Shown piece after piece: positions 8,171 to 8,694 of a stretch of DNA of 8,694 nt (positions are counted from its first letter, which is position 1; every line of letters begins with the position of its first letter). The notes beneath the pieces are model-generated. The model made no database searches, was not told the DNA's origin, and was given only the letters and a program-made list of their open reading frames with translations. Origin of the DNA: Ramlibacter sp. (GTDB lineage Bacteria > Pseudomonadota > Gammaproteobacteria > Burkholderiales > Burkholderiaceae_C); contig JAJNBO010000274.1 of assembly GCA_021156245.1 (NCBI GenBank), forward strand, positions 1-8,694, in the 5' to 3' direction. A program made the position numbers and the translations under genes.

Positions 8171-8274
8171 CTTCAACGCAGAAGACGCAGAAGGAAGACA
8201 AAAGACGCAGAAAAGACAAGGAAGGTTTTCTTCGGCGTCCTTGGTTTTCCTTTGGTATTCCTTCTGCGTTGAAT
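8171..8274. repeat. Palindromic repeat element with CGCAGAA direct repeats between ilvI and ilvH
   Basis: The ends form a perfect 13-bp inverted repeat (8172-8184 with 8261-8273). A competing 11-bp pairing joins 8186-8196 with 8258-8268, and an inner CAAGGA/TCCTTG stem (8217-8222/8238-8243) closes near the middle. CGCAGAA occurs three times in the left half (8177, 8186, 8206). The left half is purine-rich and the right half pyrimidine-rich, unlike the coding DNA around it. It resembles the dispersed ACGCAGA-type repeats I recall from environmental proteobacteria. There is no reading frame or transposase. It separates two genes that are usually close together. Confidence 0.65.
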
Positions 8275-8310
8275 TTCTCCGCATACCGATCAATCAGACG
8301 AATCTATTGC

Positions 8311-8349
8311 CCGCCAAGCCTGTCACTTACCGGTGACGGGGGAGGGCGG
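8311..8349 (+). promoter_or_regulatory. Stem-loop in the ilvH leader, possible cis-regulatory RNA
   Basis: Two stacked stems: CCGCC with GGCGG (8311-8315/8345-8349) and an 8-bp stem (8319-8326/8333-8340, one G-U) around a TTACCG loop, with an internal loop between them. It ends 7 nt before the GAGGA ribosome binding site (8356-8360), so it could modulate ilvH translation. I recall that a structured RNA motif upstream of ilvH has been described in beta-proteobacteria; identity with that motif is not shown. Confidence 0.4.
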
Positions 8350-8369
8350 CGAAAAGAGGAATCAGGAAC

Positions 8370-8694
8370 ATGAAGCACATCATTGCCGTGCTGCTCGAGA
8401 ACGAGCCCGGCGCACTTTCCCGCGTGGTGGGCCTGTTCTCGGCCCGCGGCTACAACATCGAGTCGCTCACCGTGGCGCCGACGGAGGACCCGTCGCTGTC
8501 GCGCATGACGATCCAGACCACCGGCTCCGACGAGGTGATCGAGCAGATCACCAAGCACCTGAACCGCCTGATCGAGGTGGTGAAGGTGGTCGACCTCACC
8601 GAAGGCAGCTACACCGAGCGCGAGCTCATGATGGTGAAGGTGCGCGCGGTGGGCAAGGAGCGCGAGGAGATGAAGCGCATGGCCGACATCTTCC
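8370..8694 (+). CDS. ilvH: Acetolactate synthase small (regulatory) subunit, 3' end cut by window edge
   Basis: 108 codons are visible of a family about 160 residues long. It binds the large subunit, raises its activity and gives feedback inhibition by valine. The N-terminal ACT domain (about 3-75) is clear: HIIAVLLENEPGALSRVVGLF (3-23), then ARGYNIESLTVAPTED and SRMTIQT. The second domain begins with ERELMMVKV. The start is set by ATG 8370 behind GAGGA (8356-8360, 9 nt spacing). No shift or gap is seen in the visible part. It is presumably co-transcribed with ilvI, although 207 nt of structured spacer intervenes. Confidence 0.95.
   Translation, partial: MKHIIAVLLENEPGALSRVVGLFSARGYNIESLTVAPTEDPSLSRMTIQTTGSDEVIEQITKHLNRLIEVVKVVDLTEGSYTERELMMVKVRAVGKEREEMKRMADIF

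Noticed and set aside
8175..8212. Possible CRISPR or tandem-repeat array (CGCAGAA repeated)
   Set aside because: The unit is only 7-10 nt with irregular spacing (9 then 20 nt) and sits in an inverted repeat; no regular spacers exist.
6528..8219. 563-codon open frame on the minus strand opposite ilvI
   Set aside because: It lies wholly antisense to a recognisable acetolactate synthase; its residues (His, Asp, Val, Ala, Arg-rich) are those of a GC-rich shadow frame and show no family motif.
6353..8272. 639-codon plus-strand frame read as one long protein
   Set aside because: Only codons from 6443 to 6655 are real ilvI sequence; after the deletion it is the out-of-phase reading of ilvI, and the end falls in the repeat element. 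The ATG at 6353 also lacks a ribosome binding site.

Overview
The window is a GC-rich chromosomal segment (about two thirds G+C by eye) that reads as Burkholderiales, most likely Comamonadaceae (Ramlibacter/Variovorax-like). This rests on recognised protein families and their order, not on a search: nadE-glnB, a sigma factor followed by DUF3619, DUF3106 and RDD genes, and an ilvI-ilvH pair. There is no phage, transposase, CRISPR, tRNA or rRNA signal. Most of the window is core metabolism and envelope housekeeping. The real oddities are broken genes and structured intergenic DNA.

Layout, left to right. (1) 1-943, minus: 5'-complete, 3'-truncated FemAB-like/GNAT (COG3146-type) acyltransferase. 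It diverges from nadE with start codons overlapping in a CATG at 941-944. (2) 942-2606, plus: glutamine-dependent NAD+ synthetase. (3) 2608-2734: three hairpins abutting with no unpaired base between them. (4) 2756-3094, plus: PII protein GlnB. Its stop codon overlaps that of the facing gene in a CTAG at 3091-3094. (5) 6182 down to 3091, minus: a compact six-gene operon of ECF-type sigma factor, DUF3619 membrane protein, frame-broken DUF3106 protein, RDD membrane protein, diacylglycerol kinase and LOG-family nucleotide phosphoribohydrolase, several joined by 4-nt start/stop overlaps. (6) 6183-6442: divergent promoter region. (7) 6443-8162, plus: acetolactate synthase large subunit with an internal deletion of about 56 nt that shifts the frame. 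(8) 8163-8369: a 207-nt spacer with a long imperfect inverted repeat and a separate hairpin. (9) 8370-end, plus: start of ilvH, the regulatory subunit.

How the genes work together. NadE and GlnB couple NAD+ synthesis to glutamine/nitrogen status. IlvI and IlvH form acetolactate synthase for branched-chain amino acids. The minus operon joins a transcription factor and three poorly characterised envelope proteins to lipid recycling (DgkA) and nucleotide clean-up (LOG).

Three genes (GNAT, DUF3106, ilvI) each appear to lack a short internal segment that relatives have. ilvI is clear, DUF3106 is likely, GNAT is suggestive. Because ilvI is normally needed for isoleucine and valine synthesis, a shared assembly or sequencing artefact must be excluded before calling real gene decay. 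I found no convincing new defence or mobile system.
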